Source: Symsagittifera roscoffensis (Eukaryota > Xenacoelomorpha > Acoela > Convolutidae). Taken from it: a stretch of 64,000 nucleotides of DNA. Location of the stretch: the NCBI RefSeq assembly GCF_963678635.1, contig NC_087067.1, positions 15,383,639 to 15,447,638 on the forward strand, in the 5' to 3' direction. The notes beneath the pieces are model-generated. The model was given only the letters and a program-made list of their open reading frames with translations, had not been told where the DNA came from and searched no databases. Positions 55,186 to 64,000 of the stretch are shown piece by piece. A program made the position numbers and the translations under genes. Position 1 is the first letter of the stretch, and each line of letters opens with the position of its first letter.

Positions 55186-55775
55186 CAACCCAAAGATGAT
55201 AAACAACTGAAATCTCTACAAACAGAGGTAACAGAAATCAAAAAGCAATATCCGAGCTAAAAGAATCCTTCGTAAAGCAACCACTTCCAAAACGAACTCA
55301 TATAGGAGCAGAACATCCAACACCAAAGAAAACCGTGGAAGCCGAAACCCCCGAAGGCATACGAGTAAAAAGTGTGCCTGAAAATATTTCAAAACTTGCC
55401 CGTGAGCGAAATGAGCGTGATATGAAAGAGATATCCGATTTGATGACGTTTTTATCAATCGAATATGAGATCACTGAATTAAAACGTATCGGACCCTATC
55501 AAGTGGGAAGAGCAAGGACAAATAGTTTTCACAGTTGCAAATAAATTCCACAGACGACTGATTCTCTTGTTCATCAGCAAGCTTAAGGAGTAGGACAAAT
55601 TAGTATTTGTAAGTAAAGAACTCAACGCTGAAGAAGCAAAACAAGAACGTCTGATACTTAAGAAACGCCGAGAAATGATTGAAGCTGGAATATTACGGAA
55701 GGAACTCAAAATTCGCGACCTAAAATTAAATAAGAAAGACGGGAATGACTGGGTAGAAGTCAAAAACGACGAGTA
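55186..55775 (+). pseudogene. LINE family C ORF1 C-terminal part, copy 2
   Basis: ERNERDMKEISDLMTFLSIE, ITELKRIGPYQVGRARTNSF, then in the next frame FTVANKFHRRLILLFISKLK, LVFVSKELNAEEAKQERLIL and GNDWVEVKNDE. The first part is coiled-coil-like, the second RNA-binding-like, as in LINE ORF1 proteins that coat the element RNA. One or two frame changes and an internal stop after FISKLKE. Confidence 0.6.
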
Positions 55776-55914
55776 ATTGTCGTCATGACTCGCCGGAAAC
55801 CTTCTTGAAAACAGTACCCACCTACTTTTGTAAAATGTAAGGAGTCTTGTAGACTTTGTTAAACGCATGGACTTTTGAAATGTCGTAACAAACTGCGATC
55901 ACTTCAAAATTATC

Positions 55915-56385
55915 TGCTTGACGGAAACCTGGTTAGTACCAGAAATACCCGATAATGCTCTCTTTCTCAATAACTTCGTCATACATCGAAATGATTGTAA
56001 TACGGTTAATGGCCAAACAAAGCATGGTGGGGTGCTTATTTCAGTACACAATAGTATTCAACACCGGCGATTAATTATTGACTCAAAATTCACTGGTACA
56101 GTACTTGTTCAGCTTGAATTTAATGACTACAGATGTCTCCTATGCTGTATCTGCAGTGCCCCTAAAATCAGTCCATACAGGCATTCGCGAATTCTTCTAC
56201 TGGAGCTTCTTGAATGCTTAGACGAACTGAGCAGGAATCACGTCACCAACCTTACAATGCTTGTAGGTGACATCAATTTTGATAACACAAACTGGCATCA
56301 GATGGAGTCCTCAAATTTGGATGAAGCACTGGTACTAGAGGAGCTGTTTGAACACAATTACCAGCAATTGATCGCAGGTGCTTAA
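55915..56385 (+). pseudogene. LINE family C APE endonuclease
   Basis: 157 codons: TETWL (catalytic Glu), HRNDCNT, GGVLISVHNSIQHRRLIIDS, LLCCICSAP, LLELLECLDELSRNHVTNLT, then MLVGDINFDNTNWHQME (the G-D-x-N block) and LEELFEHNYQQLIAGA. In the array units that follow, LDVILVNNTEP and KSDHQPFQ complete the nuclease (the S-D-H motif). The open frame stops right after AGA. The enzyme nicks target DNA for target-primed reverse transcription. Confidence 0.7.
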
Positions 56386-57038
56386 AAGCAACTTGATGTC
56401 ATTCTAGTCAACATTACAGAACCAATACAAAACGTAAGTGTAGATAATTACGTTTAGATAATTACGAAACTATTTAAATCCGATCATCAGCCCTTCTAGC
56501 TCAAACTAAGTTTAAATGATTGGTTCAAAGTTACAAAAACCTGGCCTGAAAAAGAAGATTTTAGCATAATTTTGTTCAAAAAAGCGAATAAGAATGAAAT
56601 CAGATTTTACATTGCTTAAAATCCTTTCTTGCCTTGCTGCTTCAGCAATGTCGACGTTGTAGTTGATTAATGGTATGATTGGCTACATAAGATATTGGAA
56701 AAACATATACCCAAAAAGACAAAACACCGAATGAGTTTTTCTCCTTGGGTCAGCAATGAAACATCAAATGCAATAAAAAGGCGGAATACAATGAGAAAAT
56801 GGATGAATAAAAAACCGTCCCCGAATAAATACCTAAAGCTGGCAACACTTGAATTAAGAGTAAGTGAACTTTTAAAGGAAAATCGAAAAGAATTTGAACA
56901 TTTAGTTTTCGAAAATGGAACATTTTCACAAATACAAAAGTATTTGAAGAGCATTCAAAAATAATCTCAACTTCCCTCAGAAATGTACTAAAATGATCAG
57001 ATCCCTGTCACCGATAAAGAAAAAAGCCAAGCTCTTTA
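56386..57038 (+). pseudogene. Family C array, unit 0 (type B)
   Basis: The endonuclease end plus linker (56695-56964, KHIPKKTKHRMSFSPWVSN, FENGTFSQIQKYLKS). Carries the type B variants: AACATTACAG, ACAAAACGTAAG and a small direct duplication of TTACGTTTAGATAA. It lacks a junction hairpin on its left, since it is continuous with the endonuclease at 55915. Confidence 0.75.
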
Positions 57039-57850
57039 ATGCTCATTCAATCAGTCTTTACTAATTCGGATTATCAAAGAAGGCATCCATATGATACCAG
57101 TTTGATAACACAAACTGGCATCATATGGAATCCTCAAATTTGGAGTCCACTGGTACTAGAGGAGTTGTTTGAACACAATTACCAGCAATTGATCGCAGGT
57201 GCTTAAAAGCAACTTGATGTCATTCTAGTCAACAATACAGAACCAATACTAAACGTAAGTGTAGATAATTACGTTAAGAAACTATTTAAATCCGATCATC
57301 AGCCATTCCAGCTCAAACTAAGTTTAAATGATTGGTTCAAAGTGACAAAAACCTTGCCTGAAAAAGAAGATATTGGCATGTTTTCGTTCGAAAAAGCGAA
57401 TTGGAATGAAATCGGATTATACATTGTGCAAAATCCTTTCTTGCCTTACTGCTTCAGCAATGTCGACGTTGTAGTTGATTAATGGTATGATTGGCTACAT
57501 AAGATATTGGAAAAACATATACCCAAAAAGACAAAACACCGAATGAGTTTACCTCCTTGGGTCAGCAATGAAACATCAAATGCAATAAAAAGGCGGAATA
57601 CTATGAGAAAATGGATGAATAAAAAACCGTCCCCGAATAACTACCTAAAGCTGGCAACACTTGAATCAAGAGTAAGTGAACTTTTAAACGAAGATCGAAA
57701 AGAATTTGAACACTTAGTTTTCGAAAATGGAACATTTTCACAAATACAAAAGTATTTGAAGAGCATTCAAAAATAATCTCAACTTCCCTCAGAAATGTAC
57801 TAAAATGATCAGATCGCTGTCACCGATAAAGAAAAAAGCGAAGCTCTTTA
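57039..57850 (+). pseudogene. Family C array unit 1 (type A)
   Basis: Sequence of type A, but with two stops (GGTGCTTAAAAGC and GTTGATTAATGG) shared with type B units. The linker is open at 57507-57776 (RMSLPPWVSNETSNAIKRR). Confidence 0.75.
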
Positions 57851-58673
57851 ATGCTCATTCAATCAGTCTTTACTAATTCGGATTATCAAAGAAGGCATCC
57901 ATATGATACCAGTTTGATAACACAAACTGGCATCATATGGAATCCTCAAATTTGGAGTCCACTGGTACTAGAGGAGTTGTTTGAACACAATTACCAGCAA
58001 TTGATCGCAGGTGCTTAAAAGCAACTTGATGTCATTCTAGTCAACATTACAGAACCGATACAAAACGTAAGTGTAGATAATTACGTTTAGATAATTACGA
58101 AACTATTTAAATCCGATCATCAGCCCTTTAGCTCAAACTAAGTTTAAATGATTGGTTCAAAGTTACAAAAACCTGGCCTGAAAAAAAAAGATTTTAATAT
58201 AATTTTGTTCGAAAAAGCGAATAAGAATGAAATCAGATTATACATTGCTTAAAATCCTTTCTTGCCTTGCTGCTTCAGCAATGTCGACGTTGTAGTTGAT
58301 TAATGGTATGATTGGCTACATAAGATATTGGAAAAACATATACCCAAAAAGACAAAACACCGAATGAGTTTACCTCCTTGGGTCAGCAATGAAACATCAA
58401 ATGCAATAAAAAGGCGGAATACTATGAGAAAATGGATGAATAAAAAACCGTCCCCGAATAACTACCTAAAGCTGGCAACACTTGAATCAAGAGTAAGTGA
58501 ACTTTTAAACGAAGATCGAAAAGAATTTGAACACTTAGTTTTCGAAAATGGAACATTTTCACAAATACAAAAGTATTTGAAGAGCATTCAAAAATAATCT
58601 CAACTTCCCTCTCAGAAATGTACTAAAATGATCAGATCGCTGTCACCGATAAAGAAAAAAGCGAAGCTCTTTA
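57851..58673 (+). pseudogene. Family C array unit 2 (type B)
   Basis: Has the TTTAGATAATTACG duplication and several stops. The linker is open at 58328-58597. Nearly identical to unit 5. Confidence 0.75.
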
Positions 58674-59487
58674 ATGCTCATTCAATCAGTCTTTACTAAT
58701 TCGGATTATCAAAGAAGGCATCCATATGATACCAGTTTGATAACACAAACTGGCATCATATGGAATCCTCAAATTTGGAGTCCACTGGTACTAGAGGAGT
58801 TGTTTGAACACAATTACCAGCAATTGATCGCAGGTGCTAAAAAGCAACTTGATGTCGTTCTAGTCAACAATACAGAACCAATACTAAACTTAAGTGTAGA
58901 TAATTACGTTAAGAAACTATTTAAATCCGATCATCAGCCATTCCAGCTCAAACTAAGTTTAAATGATTGGTTCAAAGTGACAAAAACCTTGCCTGAAAAA
59001 GAAGATATTGGCATGTTTTCGTTCGAAAAAGCGAATTGGAATGAAATCGGATTATACATTGTGCAAAATCCTTTCTTGCCTTACTGCTTCAGCAATGTCG
59101 ACGTTGTAGTTGATTTATGGTATGATTGGCTACATAAGATATTGGAAAAACATATACCCAAAAAGACAAAACACCGAATGAGTTTTTCTCCTTGGGTCAG
59201 CAATGAAACATCAAATGCAATAAAAAGGCGGAATACTATGAGAAAATGGATGAATAAAAAACCGTCCCCGAATAACTACCTAAAGCTGGCAACACTTGAA
59301 TCAAGAGTAAGTGAACTTTTAAACGAAGATCGAAAAGAATTTGAACACTTAGTTTTCGAAAATGGAACATTTTCACAAATACAAAAGTATTTGAAGAGCA
59401 TTCAAAAATAATCTCAACTTCCCTCTCAGAAATGTACTAAAATGATCAGATCGCTGTCACCGATAAAGAAAAAAGCCAAGCTCTTTA
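58674..59487 (+). CDS. Family C array unit 3 (type A, open frame)
   Basis: A 245-codon frame to 59411 runs from the RT-start residues through the join into the endonuclease C-terminus (KKQLDVVLVNNTEPIL, FKSDHQPFQLKL) and linker (LPEKEDIGMFSFEKANW, YCFSNVDVVVDLWYDWLHKI, MRKWMNKKPSPNNYLKLATL). The frame is open, but the start comes from RT sequence of the previous unit, so it is a chimera and probably not a working protein. Confidence 0.65.
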
Positions 59488-60299
59488 ATGCTCATTCAAT
59501 CAGTCTTTACTAATTCGGATTATCAAAGAAGGCATCTATATGATACCAGTTTGATAACACAAACTGGCATCATATGGAATCCTCAAATTTGGAGTCCACT
59601 GGTACTAGAGGAGTTGTTTGAACACAATTACCAGCAATTGATCGCAGGTGCTAAAAAGCAACTTGATGTCATTCTAGTCAACAATACAGAACCAATACTA
59701 AACGTAAGTGTAGATAATTACGTTAAGAAACTATTTAAATCCGATCATCAGCCATTCCAGCTCAAACTAAGTTTAAATGATTGGTTCAAAGTGACAAAAA
59801 CCTTGCCTGAAAAAGAAGATATTGGCATGTTTTCGTTCGAAAAAGCGAATTGGAATGAAATCGGATTATACATGGTGCAAAATCCTTTCTTGCCTTACTG
59901 CTTCAGCAATGTCGACGTTGTAGTTGATTTATGGTATGATTGGCTACATAAGATATTGGAAAAACATATACCCAAAAAGACAAAACACCGAATGAGTTTT
60001 TCTCCTTGGGTCAGCAATGAAACATCAAATGCAATAAAAAGGCGGAATACTATGAGAAAATGGATGAATAAAAAACCGTCCCCGAATAACTACCTAAAGC
60101 TGGCAACACTTGAATCAAGAGTAAGTGAACTTTTAAACGAAGATCGAAAAGAATTTGAACACTTAGTTTTCGAAAATGGAACATTTTCACAAATACAAAA
60201 GTATTTGAAGAGCATTCAAAAATAATCTCAACTTCCCTCAGAAATGTACTAAAATGATCAGATCGCTGTCACCGATAAAGAAAAAAGCGAAGCTCTTTA
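59488..60299 (+). CDS. Family C array unit 4 (type A, open frame)
   Basis: 245 codons to 60225, differing from unit 3 at a handful of residues (LVNNTEPILNVSVDNY; YMVQNPFLPYCF). The same chimeric N-terminus MLIQSVFTNSDYQRR. Confidence 0.65.
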
Positions 60300-61122
60300 A
60301 TGCTCATTCAATCAGTCTTTACTAATTCGGATTATCAAAGAAGGCATCCATATGATACCAGTTTGATAACACAAACTGGCATCATATGGAATCCTCAAAT
60401 TTGGAGTCCACTGGTACTAGAGGAGTTGTTTGAACACAATTACCAGCAATTGATCGCAGGTGCTTAAAAGAAACTTGATGTCATTCTAGTCAACATTACA
60501 GAACCGATACAAAACGTAAGTGTAGATAATTACGTTTAGATAATTACGAAACTATTTAAATCCGATCATCAGCCCTTTAGCTCAAACTAAGTTTAAATGA
60601 TTGGTTCAAAGTTACAAAAACCTGGCCTGAAAAAAAAAGATTTTAATATAATTTTGTTCGAAAAAGCGAATAAGAATGAAATCAGATTATACATTGCTTA
60701 AAATCCTTTCTTGCCTTGCTGCTTCAGCAATGTCGACGTTGTAGTTGATTAATGGTATGATTGGCTACATAAGATATTGGAAAAACATATACCCAAAAAG
60801 ACAAAACACCGAATGAGTTTACCTCCTTGGGTCAGCAATGAAACATCAAATGCAATAAAAAGGCGGAATACTATGAGAAAATGGATGAATAAAAAACCGT
60901 CCCCGAATAACTACCTAAAGCTGGCAACACTTGAATCAAGAGTAAGTGAACTTTTAAACGAAGATCGAAAAGAATTTGAACACTTAGTTTTCGAAAATGG
61001 AACATTTTCACAAATACAAAAGTATTTGAAGAGCATTCAAAAATAATCTCAACTTCCCTCTCAGAAATGTACTAAAATGATCAGATCGCTGTCACCGATA
61101 AAGAAAAAAGCCAAGCTCTTTA
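60300..61122 (+). pseudogene. Family C array unit 5 (type B)
   Basis: Nearly identical to unit 2, including the TTACGTTTAGATAATTACG duplication and stops. Its linker is open at 60777-61046. Confidence 0.75.
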
Positions 61123-61934
61123 ATGCTCATTCAATCAGTCTTTACTAATTCGGATTATCAAAGAAGGCATCTATATGATACCAGTTTGATAACACAAACT
61201 GGCATCATATGGAATCCTCAAATTTGGAGTCCACTGGTACTAGAGGAGTTGTTTGAACACAATTGCCAGCAATTGATCGCAGGTGCTAAAAAGCAACTTG
61301 ATGTCATTCTAGTCAACAATACAGAACCAATACTAAACGTAAGTGTAGATAATTACGTTAAGAAACTATTTAAATCCGATCATCAGCCATTCCAGCTCAA
61401 ACTAAGTTTAAATGATTGGTTCAAAGTGACAAAAACCTTGCCTGAAAAAGAAGATATTGGCATGTTTTCGTTCGAAAAAGCGAATTGGAATGAAATCGGA
61501 TTATACATTGTGCAAAATCCTTTCTTGCCTTACTGCTTCAGCAATGTCGACGTTGTAGTTGATTTATGGTATGATTGGCTACATAAGATATTGGAAAAAC
61601 ATATACCCAAAAAGACAAAACACCGAATGAGTTTTTCTCCTTGGGTCAGCAATGAAACATCAAATGCAATAAAAAGGCGGAATACAATGAGAAAATGGAT
61701 GAATAAAAAACCGTCCCCGAATAAATACCTAAAGCTGGCAACACTTGAATTAAGAGTAAGTGAACTTTTAAAGGAAAATCGAAAAGAATTTGAACATTTA
61801 GTTTTCGAAAATGGAACATTTTCACAAATACAAAAGTATTTTAAGAGCATTTAAAAATCATCTCAACTTCCCTCATAAGTGTACTTAAATGATCAGATCG
61901 CTGTCACCGATAAAGAAAAAGCCCAACTCTTTAA
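61123..61934 (+). CDS. Family C array unit 6 (type A, open frame)
   Basis: 243 codons to 61854. The endonuclease end is of type A, while the linker has KYLKLATLELRVSELLKENR, the variant of unit 0, so unit 6 keeps the original right-hand sequence. It leads into the true RT. Confidence 0.65.
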
Positions 61935-62212
61935 TGAGTTCTTTCAATCAGTCTTTACTAATTCGGATTATTATAGAACCTCCGATAACTCCAAACCTTC
62001 AAAAGTAGATAAACTCCACTTTACAAGAGAGGAAGTGCAAACTACACTTGAGAACTTGGGTATTGGGAAAGCAAAAGGTCCTGACGGTCTAGGAAATCTA
62101 CTTCTTAAAAGTTTAGCTAAATATTTGGCTCCTTCACTGACACTCGTCTTTAACATAATTGGTAATAAACATGTCTACCCTTCCTTATGGAAATTGAGTA
62201 TCGACTTGAGTA
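61879..62212 (+). pseudogene. LINE family C RT, N-terminal part
   Basis: EKAQLFNEFFQSVFTNSDYY, then EEVQTTLENLGIGKAKGPDG, LLLKSLAKYLAPSLTLVFNI and HVYPSLWKLS match RT domains 0-1 of CR1/Jockey elements ('lN.fF.svFt ... l..l...Ka.GpDgi...ll+.la..la..l..ifn.sl..g.yP..Wk'). One frameshift near 62210 separates it from the next frame. Confidence 0.75.
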
Positions 62213-63265
62213 TTGATCATAGAGAAAGACGGCGACAAACAAGACATTTCAAATTATCGTCTCATTGCGCTCTTGGCGTGCCTCTCAAAAGTTCTTGAAA
62301 CATTAATTTTCGAAAAACTATACGTAGCCTTTGGACTTCATATCTGCAAAGAACAACATGGATTCACCAAATGTAAATCCACAATGACTCAAATGATCTT
62401 ATATCTCAGTGAAGTATTTGACCAATTCGAATCTCCAACACTGACTGCTCTATACCTCGACTTCGAAAAGGCGTTCGACAAGGTCAGTCATGAAAAATTA
62501 ATAGAAAAATTGCAAAATAATGGCATCACTGGAGGAGCTTTGGAGCTGCTTGAAAGCTACCTGGAAGGTCGAAAACACCGAGCAAAAGTTGGAAACTCGA
62601 TCTCTTCAGAACTCGAAGTCAAACGTGGAGTTCCACAAGGCTCAGTACTGGGTCCTCTGTTCTTCATAATCTTTATAAATGATCTCCCAGAGTGTATCAT
62701 GTCAAGTTGTTTCGGATACCCGGATGACTATAAAGTTATTGCTACCAACACGATCACTCTACAAATTGATGCGACCAGAATATGGAAATGGTGTAGCCAG
62801 AATTTGATGACATTAAACATCAGCAAATGTAAAACGCTAAACTTAAAAGAAAACGGGAGTTTTTCAATGAACGGAAAGAAACAAACACAGAAGGAAAAAG
62901 ATCTGGGAATAATTGTATCGAACGACTTGACATGGACTGCAAACGCCGAAAGAAGATGTGAGAACGCAATCAAAGTATTTTTCACTATAAAACGAAACAT
63001 CGCTAATGGTACAAGTTGGATTGCAACAAAGAATCTTTACCGGAGCTACATTGTCCCAATCATTTCATACGGTGCAATTCTTTGGAAACCAAATAAATCA
63101 GAATTGAGAATGATAGAAAACCTTCAGGAAAAAGCTTCGAAGTGGATCCTTGGTACCAATAGATTAGACTCTAAAGATAAAACGATTTTCAATTCTACCA
63201 CTACCCTTGTATCACGAAATGCACGTTCTTTTGACATTTGTCGACATAGTGAAAGGCAGGTATAA
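62213..63265 (+). pseudogene. LINE family C RT and thumb
   Basis: 350 codons in one frame: KDGDKQDISNYRLIALLACL, KEQHGFTKCKSTMTQMILYL, ALYLDFEKAFDKVSHEKLIE, ELEVKRGVPQGSVLGPLFFI, FINDLPE, the catalytic box as GYPDDYKVIA (family YADDtKv, so the residue before DD is Pro instead of Ala), LMTLNISKCKTL and KDLGIIVSNDLTW. The thumb follows (NLYRSYIVPIISYGAILWKP, LQEKASKWILG). Only one frameshift at its left edge and the altered box speak against activity. It is the best-preserved LINE part in the window. Confidence 0.8.
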
Positions 63266-63581
63266 TATTGAGTAGGAATCTTTTGTTCAAGTACAATACA
63301 AATCAGAACAAAACACGAGAGCACAGGAATTGAAGTTCTATAAAACACGAATTCTGTTGAAGAAGAAACAAGAAAGTGACTTTTGGACAAGAGTTACCTT
63401 CTTAGCAAACACAGTTGCACAAAAGATAGGGATTAATCTTGGCGAATTGGAAAATCCAAAAAATAAAATCGCGGAAGTTTACAAAAATTATTTTGTCAAT
63501 AAATATAATCTCGAAGATATATGCTCCTGGAGACTGACATGTAATTGTCAGAACTGCAGAAATCAACACAAACTCAAATGA
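63266..63581 (+). pseudogene. LINE family C ORF2 C-terminus
   Basis: 63330-63581 encodes LKFYKTRILLKKKQESDFWT, RVTFLANTVAQKIGINLGEL and a final CNCQNC cluster (SWRLTCNCQNCRNQHKL). A frameshift near 63260 separates it from the RT frame. The Cys cluster could be a zinc-binding tail. Confidence 0.6.
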
Positions 63582-63663
63582 ACTTTGGAAAACTGGAACT
63601 CGGGAATATCTCCCCTGGGTGCTACCTTAAATTCTGATTTTGATTATTATTGTGCCATTCTGC
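63582..63663 (+). other. LINE family C 3' end
   Basis: Short 3' untranslated end, closing with ATTCTGATTTTGATTATTATTG-like short repeats (about 63630-63655), as in CR1-type LINEs that end in short repeats instead of poly-A. LTR-element-like sequence begins straight after it. Confidence 0.5.
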
Positions 63664-64000
63664 CAGATGGCACAGCGCATTCTGATGGAGGTGGAACCGT
63701 TGCTGGGAGCCTCAGGGTATCGGACCCGAAGGAACATAGTGAGAACCCATGGGGAGTATCCTTGCCACTGCTTGGCGCAGACGTTGTGGTACCCCAAACG
63801 CGGGAATCTGATGCTAGTATGGGACGTGGAGGAGTTGTACTCTACGGGGTTGCCCGATCAGAATCAACAGGTGTCAATCGTGGTGGTTAGTGCCATGCTG
63901 GCAGTGAGATGGTGGAGTCTAACGCGGACACACCGAATTGTTACAAACCGTGCCGACTCCTGAACAGCTGAGCAACGTGAAGATGAGTCGTGAATTGGAT
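63664..64000 (+). mobile_element. Edge of a diverged relative of the LTR element
   Basis: The open stretch 63640-63963 includes MEVEPLLGASGYRTRRNIV, THGEYPCHCLAQTLWYPKRG and NLMLVWDVEE, then SIVVVSAMLAVRWWS. These align with the conserved stretch at 42230 (MEVEPLLEASGKRNWRSIML ... DEFPCHCLLQTWWYTGR ... NLVLIWD) and with the beginning of the 201-codon ORF (MIVGVMMAIRWLEA). Identity is clearly lower than between the two copies inside the first element, so this is a separate, older or different family member. The window ends within it, so its state cannot be judged. Confidence 0.65.

Larger units (their letters stand above)
51965..56130 (+). repeat. Two direct copies of a 2.0-2.2 kb family C unit
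   Basis: Copy 1 is 51965-53937 and copy 2 is 53938-56130. Both hold the basic ORF, a CTAGTGACCGCTC-type promoter-like repeat, the PHD ORF1 and the start of the APE endonuclease. The join at 53938 has a 26-base direct repeat (TGTTCAGCTTGAATTTAATG and flanks) before ATCATAAGCGG. Copy 2 has about 220 bp more because the short repeat is expanded to four units. Confidence 0.9.
57039..61934 (+). repeat. Tandem array of six 0.81 kb LINE family C units
   Basis: Units start at 57039, 57851, 58674, 59488, 60300 and 61123, with lengths 812, 823, 814, 812, 823 and 812. Each joins the RT start (QSVFTNSDY) back to the endonuclease (D-N-T-N-W-H) through filler that forms a 17 bp inverted repeat. Type A units (57039, 58674, 59488, 61123) and type B units (57851, 60300, plus the unit before the array) are interspersed as B A B A A B A. 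Confidence 0.9.

Noticed and set aside
58674-61854. A functional repeated gene family (243-245 residue ORFs)
   Set aside because: The N-terminus comes from RT sequence across an artificial join, and the body is the LINE endonuclease end and linker; open frames reflect recent duplication.

Overview
This is AT-rich invertebrate-type (metazoan) nuclear DNA built almost entirely from transposable elements. I see no host gene, tRNA, rRNA, operon or CRISPR array. The metazoan reading rests on the element set: CR1/L2-like LINEs with an APE endonuclease, a PHD-type ORF1, an SGNH-esterase ORF1 and a 2A-like peptide; a second type of retroelement with a WDVT-type C-terminal domain; a Penelope-like GIY-YIG remnant; and a Ty3/Gypsy-type LTR element. 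I cannot name the species from sequence alone.

Layout. 1-8852: a tandem array of about 1.5 kb fragments of one LINE (family A, linker plus reverse transcriptase), a short spacer with a (GA)n microsatellite, then one and a bit units of a second retroelement (family B). 8853-11916: AT-rich sequence without a recognisable gene, with two small perfect palindromes and a 166 bp tandem duplication. 11917-14756: a longer family A copy that still shows an SGNH-esterase ORF1 tail, a 2A-like peptide and APE-endonuclease pieces before its RT. 14757-21590: a second copy of the block at 1-8852, with one family A unit fewer. 19958-31390: family B expanded to six tandem 1.33 kb units plus two longer copies that run into the C-terminal domain and 3' end.

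31391-49371: a GC-richer LTR retroelement inserted in the 3' end of family B. It holds gag, protease, RT, RNase H and integrase parts and a long 3' module with a macro-domain-like protein, an SGNH-hydrolase-like protein and an unknown conserved protein. It is broken and carries a 1369 bp internal direct duplication. 49491-51862: a GC-rich patch, a minus-strand GIY-YIG remnant and a minus-strand LINE C-terminus. 51863-63660: a third LINE (family C): a basic 210-residue ORF, promoter-like short repeats, a PHD ORF1 and the endonuclease, in two direct copies of about 2 kb, then an array of 0.81 kb endonuclease-linker units, and finally an almost complete RT and C-terminus. 63664-64000: the edge of a diverged relative of the LTR element.

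Three LINE-type families have each had an internal piece multiplied in tandem, with family C doing so at two scales. Many junctions carry short templated filler or snap-back hairpins. This points to repeated DNA-level break repair or replication slippage rather than new retrotransposition. Nothing here looks like a working gene system, but the macro plus SGNH module of the LTR element and the basic ORF of LINE family C are candidates for undescribed components.
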